Source of the DNA: Ferruginibacter sp. | GTDB taxonomy: Bacteria; Bacteroidota; Bacteroidia; Chitinophagales; Chitinophagaceae | Assembly: GCA_030655145.1 (NCBI GenBank) | Contig: JAURWD010000065.1 | Location: 1 to 50,012 of the forward strand | DNA length: 50,012 nucleotides | Direction of reading: 5' to 3' | In this document: one piece after another, positions 1 through 7,886 of the stretch | Layout of the letters: every line of letters starts with the position of its first letter | Position numbering within the stretch: position 1 is the first letter of the stretch | Made by a program: the position numbers and the translations under genes | The notes under the pieces: generated by a model | The model's input: the letters and a program-made list of their open reading frames with translations, nothing else | What the model was told of the DNA's origin: nothing | Database searches by the model: none

Positions 1-71
1 AGATCCGGCAACAACATCGCGCCAAAAACAAGCGAGCCTGACTGTTTAATAAAATTTCTTCTTGATTGCAT
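1..71 (-). CDS. Partial CDS: Tat signal peptide of an exported protein, truncated by the window edge
   Basis: An ATG at 69-71 on the minus strand opens a frame that runs without a stop to the left edge. It reads M-Q-S-R-R-N-F-I-K-Q followed by a short hydrophobic stretch (SLVFGAMLLP). The S-R-R-N-F-I-K core is a textbook twin-arginine signal, so the product is probably exported folded, possibly with a bound cofactor. In Bacteroidota such starts are common on Gfo/Idh/MocA oxidoreductases and sugar-phosphate isomerase-like proteins, but only 23 residues are visible and the family cannot be told. It starts 18 nt after the stop of the upstream esterase gene on the same strand, so the two are probably co-transcribed. 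Confidence 0.7.
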   Translation of the reverse strand, partial: MQSRRNFIKQSGSLVFGAMLLPD

Positions 72-89
72 ACCTGGATTTTAAATTAA

Positions 90-956
90 TTATTTCGCTT
101 TGATCCACCCATTGTCATTTAACCATTCGGTCATTCTTTGAGGCCAGCTTTTAATGCTGCTCAACTTCGTTCGTAAGCCCATGTTGAATGCATGGTCACC
201 CTGTGCATAGAGGTGCATTTCTACCGGCACCTTCGCTTCCCGGTGCAGGCGCAAGAGCTGGATCAATGGTTCGGAACAACACGTATCATCGTTAGCGGCC
301 AACATGAAAGTTGGCGGCGCGTTCGCAGGAACTTTTTCGGGTACAACTAACGGCCCGGGATATACGAGCACCTGGAAAGCAGGCCGTGCCGAAAGCTGAT
401 CAATGTCGTCTGGAATTGTATAATAGGTGTCGGTGAAATGATAGGCTACCCAGCCGGAGACTTCTCCGCCTGCGGAGAAACCCATCACGCCGATCCTTGC
501 CGTATCGATATTGTATGATTTTGCGAGGTTCCGAGCCAACCGCATCGCCCTGAAAATATCCTGGCGGGGATGCAGGTCGGTATAGCCTGAGCTATCCTGC
601 CGAAACAAGCGGTATTTCAACACGAAGGCTGCTACGCCAATGCTATTCAGGTATTTCGCTGCCTGGACTCCTTCAGAATTGAAGACAAGATTTCGAAACC
701 CACCACCCGGACAAACGACTACCGCGGCGCCCGTTGCAATCTCTTTCGGTGGCAGGAAGATCGTGAGCGAAGGGTTATGAATAGAGCGCACCCACCAATC
801 TTTAGCCAGTTCCGGATCGTTCTTTCTTTTTTCAAAACCCGGCGCGCCATTTTTCCAAAGGGGAACCACGATGCTGTCTTGCGCCTGTAAAAAGCCTGAA
901 AAAATGAGGATAACCAGCGACACAAAAAATGGCCGCTGAAAAGATGTTAGGAACAT
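90..956 (-). CDS. Secreted alpha/beta hydrolase, acetyl-esterase type
   Basis: The protein has an alpha/beta-hydrolase fold with a signal peptide ending near Q-A-Q. A longer frame opens at a TTG at 980; I chose the ATG at 956 because it sits directly before the hydrophobic signal core (288 aa). In the long numbering the oxyanion-type motif PGGGF is at 91-95, the nucleophile elbow GFSAGG has Ser169, the acid is probably Asp231 or Asp232 (ANDDT) and the base His263 (GDHAF). The layout matches the COG0657/dienelactone-hydrolase-like esterases often annotated as acetylxylan esterase. The location next to a mannan locus suggests removal of acetyl groups from plant glycans, but the substrate is inference. 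It is followed by the Tat-protein gene after 18 nt. Confidence 0.85.
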   Translation of the reverse strand: MFLTSFQRPFFVSLVILIFSGFLQAQDSIVVPLWKNGAPGFEKRKNDPELAKDWWVRSIHNPSLTIFLPPKEIATGAAVVVCPGGGFRNLVFNSEGVQAAKYLNSIGVAAFVLKYRLFRQDSSGYTDLHPRQDIFRAMRLARNLAKSYNIDTARIGVMGFSAGGEVSGWVAYHFTDTYYTIPDDIDQLSARPAFQVLVYPGPLVVPEKVPANAPPTFMLAANDDTCCSEPLIQLLRLHREAKVPVEMHLYAQGDHAFNMGLRTKLSSIKSWPQRMTEWLNDNGWIKAK

Positions 957-1277
957 AGGCTTTAAAGATAAAATAGGCAAAACGCAATGGTTATTGGTGG
1001 TATCAAAATCAGCAAGGACCGTGAAAAACTAAGCTACGTTGTTCGTAAGACTTATCAAGCTAAAGGTAACAAAGTAAAACGATTGGTTAAAATAGTATCG
1101 GCGACATTCTCCGTAATTTGCCTTGCTTCGTTGCTGAGAACGATGCCGTTTAATTATTGGTTAATTTCGATAACAGCTAACCACTCTTACTTTGTTCCGG
1201 AATTCGACAGAATAAAAACCTATTCAAAAACGAACCGCTTTCTTTGATTGATTTACTTTTGCGCAAAAGTTTAATCT
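957..1277. other. Divergent intergenic region, 321 nt
   Basis: This gap separates the minus-strand esterase from the plus-strand Dabb gene and should hold both promoters. An open frame at 987-1247 (86 aa) has no recognisable domain and composition unlike the neighbours, so I do not call it. A Bacteroidota -7-like box, TACTTTTG, lies at 1254-1261 just before the Dabb start. No matching box was found for the esterase. Confidence 0.5.
1254..1261 (+). promoter_or_regulatory. Possible -7 promoter box for the Dabb gene
   Basis: TACTTTTG fits the Bacteroidota -7 consensus TAnnTTTG and lies 16 nt before the ATG at 1278. No good -33 TTTG box is found at the usual distance, and the leader would be very short, so this is tentative. 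Confidence 0.35.
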
Positions 1278-1691
1278 ATGTCAAATATTTCACGTCGTAA
1301 ATTTTTAGGAACTGGCACCAAGGCTTCCTTGGCCGGAACAGCTATATTTGCTTCAACTAATTCAATTGAAAAGCAAATGAAAAATATCTTCATCCATCAT
1401 GTGTATTTCTGGCTTAAAAACACGGGAAATCTTGCTGACCGCGATAAACTTGTTGAAGGTTTAAAAAAATTATCAGCCGTTAAAACCATCAAACATTTTC
1501 ACATTGGCAAGCCCGCTAACACAAATCGTGAAGTGATCGATAGTTCTTACGCCGTAAGCTGGATGCTGATGTTCGAAAATGATGCGAACCAGGCAAGTTA
1601 CCAGACAGATCCTGTGCACCTGAAATTCATCGAAGAGTGCAGTCACCTGTGGTCGAAAGTAATAGTATACGACGCAGTGGATGTTTCCTGA
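1278..1691 (+). CDS. Tat-tagged Dabb (stress-responsive alpha/beta-barrel) domain protein
   Basis: This 137-aa protein starts with a twin-arginine signal (SRRKFLG, Arg6-Arg7) and a weak hydrophobic stretch to about residue 30. The rest looks like a Dabb ferredoxin-like domain: the opening H-H-V-Y-F-W-L-K at 40-47, a central I-K-H-F-H-I-G segment, a W-M-L-M-F-E-N strand, and the terminal motif in which a Y-x-x-D-P-V-H-L-K-F helix leads to a V-x-V-Y-D strand. Dabb proteins are dimeric barrels; many small exported Bacteroidota members have no known substrate. It stands alone between the esterase operon and a terminator, and its role is unknown. Confidence 0.85.
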   Translation: MSNISRRKFLGTGTKASLAGTAIFASTNSIEKQMKNIFIHHVYFWLKNTGNLADRDKLVEGLKKLSAVKTIKHFHIGKPANTNREVIDSSYAVSWMLMFENDANQASYQTDPVHLKFIEECSHLWSKVIVYDAVDVS

Positions 1692-1726
1692 TTGAAATCT
1701 TAGAATTTACCTGTCTTTATACGAAG

Positions 1727-1763
1727 ATCCGGGCGCTGCCAGTATAGTGCCCGGATTTCTTTT
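1727..1763 (+). terminator. Rho-independent terminator after the Dabb gene
   Basis: An 11-bp stem (arms at 1727-1737 and 1746-1756, ATCCGGGCGCT against AGTGCCCGGAT, one G-T type pair) encloses an 8-nt loop and is followed by TTCTTTT at 1757-1763. It lies 35 nt after the Dabb stop and just before the stop of the convergent GH5 gene. The minus-strand side has no T-run, so it looks one-directional. Confidence 0.8.
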
Positions 1764-1769
1764 GCATGA

Positions 1770-2720
1770 TCAGTTCTTCTTTTTCCGCAGGTAAGCCCGC
1801 GTTTTTTGGCCCGACTCTTTTAAGTCTTTCGTTTCCCAGTTTCCATCTGATGACGCACTTGTATTCAACACGGAACAGGTTTCATTTTTATCTGACACAG
1901 ACCAGGTGATCCAGCTTAGTTTTTTTGCCTCCATCCAATCGATCCACTTCTGCCATTCCGCTTCATTCAGAGGGCCATCGCCCGTCGCTTCCATTCCTGC
2001 ACTTTCTGAAATAAATATAGGTAAGCCCTTCGCGATCGCGGCGTCGGTGCGGTCACGTAATTCCTGCTTGTGTGTTGCTGCATAAAAATGAACCGTGTAC
2101 ATCAGGTTATCATATCCTTTGATCGGATCGTTTGCTGGCAATAAAATATCCTGGTCCCAATGCGGACTTCCTACGAGGATGATGTTGGTGGGATCAATGG
2201 CCCGGATGGTAGAGATGATGTCCTCGGAATATGCTTTCACCTCCGGCCAGGTCTCGTAATCCGGTTCATTGAATATTTCATAAATAATATTTGGATGCCC
2301 TTTGTAAGTGGTTGCCATTTCTTTGAAGAAAGCCCTGGCCTCTTTCAAATTAATGTTGTGACTGTGCCAGTCAATAATTACATATACCCCTTCCTGGATG
2401 GCTGCATCAACCACAGTTTTTATGAGGCGCATGGAAGTAGCGGAGTCTTCGAGGTAACCGCGTTTCGGTTCGACACCAAGGGCTGCCCGTACCACGTTGC
2501 TGTTCCAATCTTTCACCAGCCATTTCACCGCCCCGGCGGTATAGAACCGCGGATGAAAACAACTCCAGCCAAAGCTCATCCCGTTAAGAACAAGTGGCTT
2601 GTTATGTTGATCCACCAACTGGCTTCCTATCACTTTTAGTTTACCGTGTTGTTTCACCGGTTGAGCGATCAGGGGGGCGAAAGCCACAAGTAAGAATAAC
2701 GCTGAAAAAAAATGCTTCAT
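1770..2720 (-). CDS. GH5 endo-glycanase (cellulase-like, GH5_2 type)
   Basis: This 316-aa secreted TIM-barrel glycosidase has a clear signal peptide (cleavage near A-Q at 19-20). GH5 hallmarks are visible: I-D-W-H-S-H at 116-121, the acid/base Glu152 in E-I-F-N-E-P (148-153), H-F-Y at 211-213, the nucleophile Glu239 in I-S-E-S, and W273 in W-S-V-S-D-K. These signatures resemble subfamily GH5_2, mostly endo-beta-1,4-glucanases, rather than the GH5_7 mannanases. In this locus the likely substrate is the glucan-containing stretches of glucomannan, or mixed beta-glucan met with it. It is the last gene of the CE2, AKR, GH26, GH5 operon, 8 nt after GH26. Confidence 0.88.
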   Translation of the reverse strand: MKHFFSALFLLVAFAPLIAQPVKQHGKLKVIGSQLVDQHNKPLVLNGMSFGWSCFHPRFYTAGAVKWLVKDWNSNVVRAALGVEPKRGYLEDSATSMRLIKTVVDAAIQEGVYVIIDWHSHNINLKEARAFFKEMATTYKGHPNIIYEIFNEPDYETWPEVKAYSEDIISTIRAIDPTNIILVGSPHWDQDILLPANDPIKGYDNLMYTVHFYAATHKQELRDRTDAAIAKGLPIFISESAGMEATGDGPLNEAEWQKWIDWMEAKKLSWITWSVSDKNETCSVLNTSASSDGNWETKDLKESGQKTRAYLRKKKN

Positions 2721-2728
2721 AGAAATGC

Positions 2729-3940
2729 TTAAAAAGTTTTGTTGAGGTATTTATCTTTTAAGTGGTAGATATTATCCAGGTCGTTTTCAAACAAGGTGTA
2801 CTTGTTGTTGTAAAATTTTCGAAAGTCTTCAACACCTGGATGCCCGGGAAACGGCGCGTAATAATGGGTAGGACTGGTAACGTCGTTGCGCCAAACAAGT
2901 ACATAGACCAGGCGTAATTTTTCTTTCTTCAATGCTTTCAAAAGCGTGCTGGTATACCAACTGCTGTCTTTCACAGACTCCAGCCCGGTCTCAGTAAAAG
3001 CCGCGAGCTTACCGGCTTTTCGGGCGAAGTCTGCAACGATCTTTAGTTTCAATATTCCCGAATCAACATTGTAGCGGCCGTATCGTCCAAAGTCCGCGTA
3101 GTTGTCCATACCCACCATATCTACCCACTGATTGCCCGGGTAGCGTTCGAGAAATTGGGCTTCGGTTGTAAACAGGCAATCCGGGGAAAAAGCGTACACC
3201 AGGTTATGCACCTGCAGGCTGTCCCGCAAATAACCAACAGTAAATTTCCAGAGGTTGGTAAACTCTTCAACTGTTGAGTGAGACCTCCCCCACCAAAACC
3301 AATCGCCATCAAATTCATGGAAGGGACGGAAGATCATCGGGGCGAGCGTGCCATCTTTTCCCTTTACAGATTTTACAAAGCCGCCGATGGTGGTTAAAAT
3401 GGATTTGTATTTTTCATGTGCTTGTCCTCCAGGAATGAGGTAACGAACGGCAGGCAATGAAACTGAATCTTTCCAATAAAAACCGCCGCCGGAAACAGGA
3501 TTAATAAAATGCCAGGCAACTGTAGTGACGCCACCGCGATCGTAGGTTGCCGCGATGTTTTCCCGCAGGAGTTTTTTTTCTTTTTCGATTTGTTCGTCCG
3601 GTCTGCCGGACAGTCCGCTAAAATCTACACCGATCACGGCTGGATGAGAGCCAACCACTGATTTTACATCTGAGCGATCTTTTTCATTACGCCAGCCATG
3701 ACCATACTCGGTTGCATGTTGATGTCCAAATAAAATATGTTTTTTGGAAAGCTTCGCCAGGTTGTAAAACAACGCCTGCGTTTCCCTTGTTGCCAGGGTA
3801 TCAACCAGGCGCATAGGTGCCTGGCAAAAACTTGTGAAGGAAACCAGCACCACCAGCGCGAGGGAGCTCCAACGTAATACATAATTTAAGGTTGTCCTCT
3901 GCCCGGACATTTGTTGTGCTTCAAATTTTTTGTTGATCAT
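2729..3940 (-). CDS. GH26 endo-beta-1,4-mannanase (first copy)
   Basis: This 403-aa GH26 enzyme has the acid/base Glu209 in R-P-F-H-E-F and the nucleophile Glu317 in A-F-T-E-T-G, with the aromatic W-F-W-W-G segment typical of mannanases at 214-218. Internal beta-mannan cleavage is the expected reaction. The start ATG overlaps the upstream reductase stop by 4 nt (ATGA), pointing to translational coupling; the alternative ATG at residue 11 gives a more normal signal peptide (hydrophobic core 26-38). Cys39 sits near the cleavage site, but S-F-C is not a good lipobox, so lipoprotein status is uncertain. No carbohydrate-binding module is visible. GH5 follows 8 nt downstream. Confidence 0.92.
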   Translation of the reverse strand: MINKKFEAQQMSGQRTTLNYVLRWSSLALVVLVSFTSFCQAPMRLVDTLATRETQALFYNLAKLSKKHILFGHQHATEYGHGWRNEKDRSDVKSVVGSHPAVIGVDFSGLSGRPDEQIEKEKKLLRENIAATYDRGGVTTVAWHFINPVSGGGFYWKDSVSLPAVRYLIPGGQAHEKYKSILTTIGGFVKSVKGKDGTLAPMIFRPFHEFDGDWFWWGRSHSTVEEFTNLWKFTVGYLRDSLQVHNLVYAFSPDCLFTTEAQFLERYPGNQWVDMVGMDNYADFGRYGRYNVDSGILKLKIVADFARKAGKLAAFTETGLESVKDSSWYTSTLLKALKKEKLRLVYVLVWRNDVTSPTHYYAPFPGHPGVEDFRKFYNNKYTLFENDLDNIYHLKDKYLNKTF

Positions 3941-4935
3941 GAATGTGCTAAAATGGTTTCAATTTTTTCCAGCTCGGCCGCTGAAAAATGAATGTTGTTT
4001 AAACTGTCCAAATTATTGTCCAGCTGTTTGACGGAACTGGCCCCGATCAACACGGACGTAATGCGTTTGTCCCGCATCAACCAGGTGATCGCCATTTGTG
4101 CAAGACTCTGCCCGCGGGTTTGGGCTATTTGATTCAAGTCATTGATCTGTTTCAACCTGGTGTCCGTGAGGTCGCTTGATTTTAAAGAAGCATCGGGTTT
4201 TGCTGCGCGGGAATTTTCCGGGATGCCTTTGAGGTATTTGTCTGTCAACATTCCCTGCGCCAGCGGCGAAAATGGAATACACCCTACGCCCATTTCTTCC
4301 AACACGTCGAGCAGCCCATCTTCTACCCATCTTTCAAACATGGAATATTTTGGTTGATGGATCAAACAAGGTGTGCCCAATTGTTTCAGAATAACAATTG
4401 CTTTCATGGCTTCCTCTGCTTTGTAATTGGAAATACCGGCATAAAGCGCACGGCCACTTCTGACAGCGGTATCGAGTGCCATCATGGTCTCTTCCAACGG
4501 AGTGTTTGGATCGGGGCGATGAGAATAAAAAATATCGACATAGTCCAGTTGCATTCTTTTCAGGCTTTGATCTAAACTGGATAACAAATATTTCCTGGAG
4601 CCAAAATCACCATAAGGTCCGTCCCACATCGTATAGCCGGCCTTGGTAGAAATGATGAGTTCATCACGCAGGTTCCCACCAAAATCCTGTTTCAGGATCT
4701 TACCAAAATTTTCTTCCGCAGAACCCGGCACCGGGCCATAGTTATTTGCAAGATCAAAATGCGTAATGCCCCGATCAAAAGCGCGGCGAATGATGGCCTG
4801 CCCGTTTTCAAAATTGTCGACCGAACCAAAATTTTGCCAGAGGCCCAAAGAAATTGCTGGCAGCAGCACCCCGCTTTTCCCGCACCGATTATAGGGAATG
4901 CTATTGTACCGATTGCCTGATGGAGTGTAACTCAT
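3937..4935 (-). CDS. gpr: Aldo/keto reductase, L-glyceraldehyde 3-phosphate reductase (YghZ/GpR) type
   Basis: This 332-aa cytoplasmic NADPH-dependent reductase closely resembles E. coli YghZ along its whole length, including S-L-G-L-W, H-F-D-L-A-N-N-Y-G-P, P-G-S-A-E-E-N-F-G and G-C-I-P-F-S-P-L-A-Q-G. The AKR catalytic tetrad is intact: Asp61, Tyr66, Lys98, His139. YghZ-family members detoxify L-glyceraldehyde 3-phosphate and methylglyoxal, but this family often appears in Bacteroidota sugar loci with unknown substrate. Its stop overlaps the start of GH26 by 4 nt, so it is made together with a secreted mannanase. Its role here could be reduction of a released sugar or aldehyde, which is inference. 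Confidence 0.88.
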   Translation of the reverse strand: MSYTPSGNRYNSIPYNRCGKSGVLLPAISLGLWQNFGSVDNFENGQAIIRRAFDRGITHFDLANNYGPVPGSAEENFGKILKQDFGGNLRDELIISTKAGYTMWDGPYGDFGSRKYLLSSLDQSLKRMQLDYVDIFYSHRPDPNTPLEETMMALDTAVRSGRALYAGISNYKAEEAMKAIVILKQLGTPCLIHQPKYSMFERWVEDGLLDVLEEMGVGCIPFSPLAQGMLTDKYLKGIPENSRAAKPDASLKSSDLTDTRLKQINDLNQIAQTRGQSLAQMAITWLMRDKRITSVLIGASSVKQLDNNLDSLNNIHFSAAELEKIETILAHS

Positions 4936-4994
4936 GATTAAAATTTAATGATTGTGAAAGATGAACGCGAAATCGCTGGCGTCAAATTTAATCA

Positions 4995-6101
4995 TTACCA
5001 ATGCATTTTCTTCTTAATAAAAGATCCAAGCTCGTCAGCAATTTGCTTATGTTCTGCAAGATCAGGATGACTGTCGCACCCGTTGCGATATTGCTTCTTA
5101 TAAACATAGGTGCTAAGCTTCTTGTCGCCCTTTGCTTTTACCTTCCGGGTGATGCCAGCGAGGTAATTTTTTAGCATGGCCGTCAATTTTGCATCGCCCA
5201 TCGGGCTCGACAATAAAATAAACTCGGCGCTGGGATAGAAGGTTCGTAAGCGGCTAATAAAATCGACATACGCACCACAAAATTTGATCGAGTCCTGGAG
5301 GCCATCGTTTTGCCCGAGACAAATGGTTACCACGTCGGGTTGGTACCGTTTGAAATCCCACTGCAACGAATCCCCGCGAAGTTCAATTTTGTCAAACACC
5401 TGGGGCATGGTAATCGGTAAGCCACAACAACTATGAATGAGACCGATTCCCGAAACGGCACTTAATACCCATTGGGCATAGAGTTTGCGTGCAACCGTAG
5501 GACCATAACTCAAGTATGCATTGTGTTGATCTTGCCAGACACCCTTGCCGCAAGGAATATCCGACAGATCGCTGCTGGCGCCGCAGGTGATTGAGTTACC
5601 GATAAATTCTATTTTGCGTGCAGGCTTTGGCGGTAGTGGCAATAAGGCGGCACATCTAAGCCCGATGAATTCGAGGTAGCCAATGTTGGATTCCGTGTTT
5701 TTGCAAATCGTAATGATGTGCTCGCCTTGAGATAGTTTGTCGGCTACGACCAGCCTGTTCTCCTCTCCCGTAGTCTGGATCTTAAACGGCTTGTTATTGT
5801 CAATTTGAATCTCGATGTAATTATGATTCTTTCCCCATAGCTCCTGGTCATTCACCAACAATTCGCAAACACTACCTTTAAACTTTGCCTTTATGTAAAC
5901 TCCGGGGCTCCAAAATCGCGGCCTTGCCGGGTTAGAAAAATCAATACGGCCTACATATTGAAACAGCTGGTTGTCGGCAGTAAAAGTTTTAAGTTCCATC
6001 TGCGGAACGCGTGCTGTTAAGTTGAGCGTACTAACAACCAGGATCATCAAATGAAAAGCCTTGATGGTATCGCCAACGGCTATTCGAAATTTCATAAACA
6101 T
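4995..6101 (-). CDS. CE2-type SGNH acetyl esterase
   Basis: This 368-aa protein has an N-terminal beta-sandwich (about 40-150) of the CE2 type and a C-terminal SGNH/GDSL hydrolase domain. The serine is Ser170 in F-I-G-N-S-I-T, block III is Gly263-Asn265 (G-Q-N-D), and the His is His345 in D-S-H-P (Asp343-His345). CE2 enzymes remove O-acetyl groups from xylan, mannan or cello-oligosaccharides, which fits acetylated glucomannan. Two ATGs are possible, at 6101 and 6095; the second gives a cleaner signal peptide (K-F-R start, hydrophobic core to about 30). It is the first gene of its operon, directly after the terminator that ends the SusCD operon. Confidence 0.85.
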   Translation of the reverse strand: MFMKFRIAVGDTIKAFHLMILVVSTLNLTARVPQMELKTFTADNQLFQYVGRIDFSNPARPRFWSPGVYIKAKFKGSVCELLVNDQELWGKNHNYIEIQIDNNKPFKIQTTGEENRLVVADKLSQGEHIITICKNTESNIGYLEFIGLRCAALLPLPPKPARKIEFIGNSITCGASSDLSDIPCGKGVWQDQHNAYLSYGPTVARKLYAQWVLSAVSGIGLIHSCCGLPITMPQVFDKIELRGDSLQWDFKRYQPDVVTICLGQNDGLQDSIKFCGAYVDFISRLRTFYPSAEFILLSSPMGDAKLTAMLKNYLAGITRKVKAKGDKKLSTYVYKKQYRNGCDSHPDLAEHKQIADELGSFIKKKMHW

Positions 6102-6192
6102 GTTCGTCTATCGATTTTTAAACACTATTGTGGAAGGTTCTTCAACATCAAAACAAGTATTGCCTGTCGGCAAAATTCCTCAAACGACCACC

Positions 6193-6230
6193 AACAAAAA
6201 AAGTACGTCGGTAGCGTACTTTTTTTTGTT
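6193..6230 (-). terminator. Strong bidirectional terminator ending the SusCD operon
   Basis: An almost perfect inverted repeat: left arm 6193-6207 (AACAAAAAAAGTACG) and right arm 6215-6230 (one extra T) around a 7-nt loop, with A and T runs on the two sides so that it works in either direction. It lies about 75 nt after the stop of the IPT lipoprotein and 90 nt before the CE2 start. It separates the SusC-SusD-SGBP operon from the CE2 operon, which must therefore have its own promoter or depend on read-through. Confidence 0.85.
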
Positions 6231-6302
6231 AGTCTTCCCAGGAATATTTCAATTGATACTGATCGGTGACCAGTTTTTCCAGTAAGTCTGAATGCTTATA
6301 AT

Positions 6303-7853
6303 TTAACGCAATCCCATATGATCGATGTGGACAGTTCCACCCCAACCAGCAGATTGCAAAACAATTTCATTAATCGTTGCCGGGTTGCCCAGGCTCGAAA
6401 GTGTAATACTGAAAGTAGCCCACTCACCAGCCAGTACGGTTACCTGTGGCGGAGCACCATAATTGCCGTTTACAACTACATTCAATTTTTTCCCTGCCGT
6501 TCCTGCCTCTCCAAATACAGAGAACTCCAATTTGGTAAAGCCTGTCGTAGAAGGCGCTGTACCAGCATGGAAGGTTACACCCTGGTATCCACCTGCGGCA
6601 TACACCGCACGAACAGATTTTGTTCCCTGGCGCACATTTGCCGTGCTGTTGAAATCATGAATATCAGAATAAGACCAGTCCTGGAAAGTGTTCTGAAGTC
6701 CATCTGTATAAATAGCCAGGCCCAAGTCGGCCAGGGGTGGCAAACCACCGTTGATCTTCAGGTCTTCGGGCGACTGCACGGTAAGTGTTGAATTAAGTAC
6801 CGCGAGCGTGATCTTTCCTTTCAGCGTTCCTTCCGGAACCTTCACCACAAGCTGGGTAGCGGTTTGGCTAACAAAGCTGGTAACAGCAGTAAGTCCGCCG
6901 GTGAATGAGATAGAAGTTACCAGGTCAAGATTGGTTCCAACAATGGTAAGGTTTGCCAATGCATCGATCGGGTTCGGGCTCATTGAAGTAACAGCGGGTA
7001 AAACCACATCCAGCTCCGTGGCTGACTCTGTGGATACACCAGACTGGGCAACGAGTTTTATTTTTCCTTTCGTAGTTCCTCCCGGAACTTTTACCACAAT
7101 TTGAGTAGCGGATTGGCTCACAAAACTTGTTACAGCAGCACTAACGCCATTGAACAGTATTGATTTTGTAAGGTCAAGATTTGTACCTGTGATGGTAAGA
7201 TTTGTTTGATGTTTTACCGGGTTAGGCGCCATCATAGCGGCCATTGGTAAGGTCACTTTGAAAATACTGTCGGTCTCAATAACCAATGGTTCTGTACCAG
7301 CAGAGTTGAGAATCAATGTTCCCGTTTGCGCATCCATTGGTACTTTAACTACCAACTGCGTCAAGGATTTGCTGACGAATGAATCAACTGATTTATCGTT
7401 GGCAAAGGTTACGCGGGTAACCCAATTCAGGAAATTACCGGTGATGGTGATGTTCTCCCCTGGACGGGCTTCCATGGTCATTGAAGTTACTTTTGCCGGA
7501 ATTTCCAGGTCAAGCTGTGTTTTAGATTTGATGTCTCCCTGTGGTGTTTTTAAAGTAACAAATCCTTTCTCCGTTGATGCAGGAACAATGATCGTGATCA
7601 ATTCGGGAGATTGAGAAACGAAGGCCGGTTGTGCAACCATAGCACCGGTCAGTTGAATCTCGGTAACCAGGTTCAGGTTAGCTCCAATGAACTTGAGGGT
7701 GTCGCCTGGCATCGCACCTGTGGGCCCAAAGCTCATCAGTTGCACCATCCCGTTATTCTTTTCGTCGTTGTCTTTTTTACAGGCACTGAATATTCCAATG
7801 GTCATCAGCAGGCACATTAAAGTAAACAGCTGCTTATTGAAAACTTTAATCAT
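6303..7853 (-). CDS. IPT/TIG-repeat surface glycan-binding lipoprotein
   Basis: This 516-aa lipoprotein has Cys25 after I-F-S-A, followed by K-K-D-N-D, an acidic tail of the kind seen on surface-exposed lipoproteins. Four tandem Ig-like IPT/TIG repeats cover about 37-118, 120-200, 203-285 and 286-367. The third and fourth are close duplicates that share T-S-F-V-S-Q, A-T-Q and V-V-K-V-P. The C-terminal domain (about 375-516) looks like a beta-sandwich carbohydrate-binding module: it opens I-Y-T-D-G-L-Q, has W393 and ends in a strand with H-I-D-H-M. The design fits an SGBP holding mannan at the surface near SusCD, with the repeats as a spacer. It is the last gene of the SusCD operon. Ligand specificity is inferred from context. 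Confidence 0.8.
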   Translation of the reverse strand: MIKVFNKQLFTLMCLLMTIGIFSACKKDNDEKNNGMVQLMSFGPTGAMPGDTLKFIGANLNLVTEIQLTGAMVAQPAFVSQSPELITIIVPASTEKGFVTLKTPQGDIKSKTQLDLEIPAKVTSMTMEARPGENITITGNFLNWVTRVTFANDKSVDSFVSKSLTQLVVKVPMDAQTGTLILNSAGTEPLVIETDSIFKVTLPMAAMMAPNPVKHQTNLTITGTNLDLTKSILFNGVSAAVTSFVSQSATQIVVKVPGGTTKGKIKLVAQSGVSTESATELDVVLPAVTSMSPNPIDALANLTIVGTNLDLVTSISFTGGLTAVTSFVSQTATQLVVKVPEGTLKGKITLAVLNSTLTVQSPEDLKINGGLPPLADLGLAIYTDGLQNTFQDWSYSDIHDFNSTANVRQGTKSVRAVYAAGGYQGVTFHAGTAPSTTGFTKLEFSVFGEAGTAGKKLNVVVNGNYGAPPQVTVLAGEWATFSITLSSLGNPATINEIVLQSAGWGGTVHIDHMGLR

Positions 7854-7886
7854 TATATATTTTTTATAGCAAGAATGAAATGAATG

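Noticed and set aside
987-1247. 86-aa open frame on the plus strand before the Dabb gene
   Set aside because: No domain, odd composition and position in a divergent promoter region; a chance frame is more likely.
3815-3830. Lipoprotein processing of GH26 copy 1 at Cys39
   Set aside because: S-F-C does not fit a lipobox well, so I list it as uncertain rather than a lipoprotein.
6751-7614. Regularly spaced similar stretches that might suggest a repeat array
   Set aside because: They are codon-level repeats of IPT domains within a lipoprotein gene, not a CRISPR or mobile repeat.
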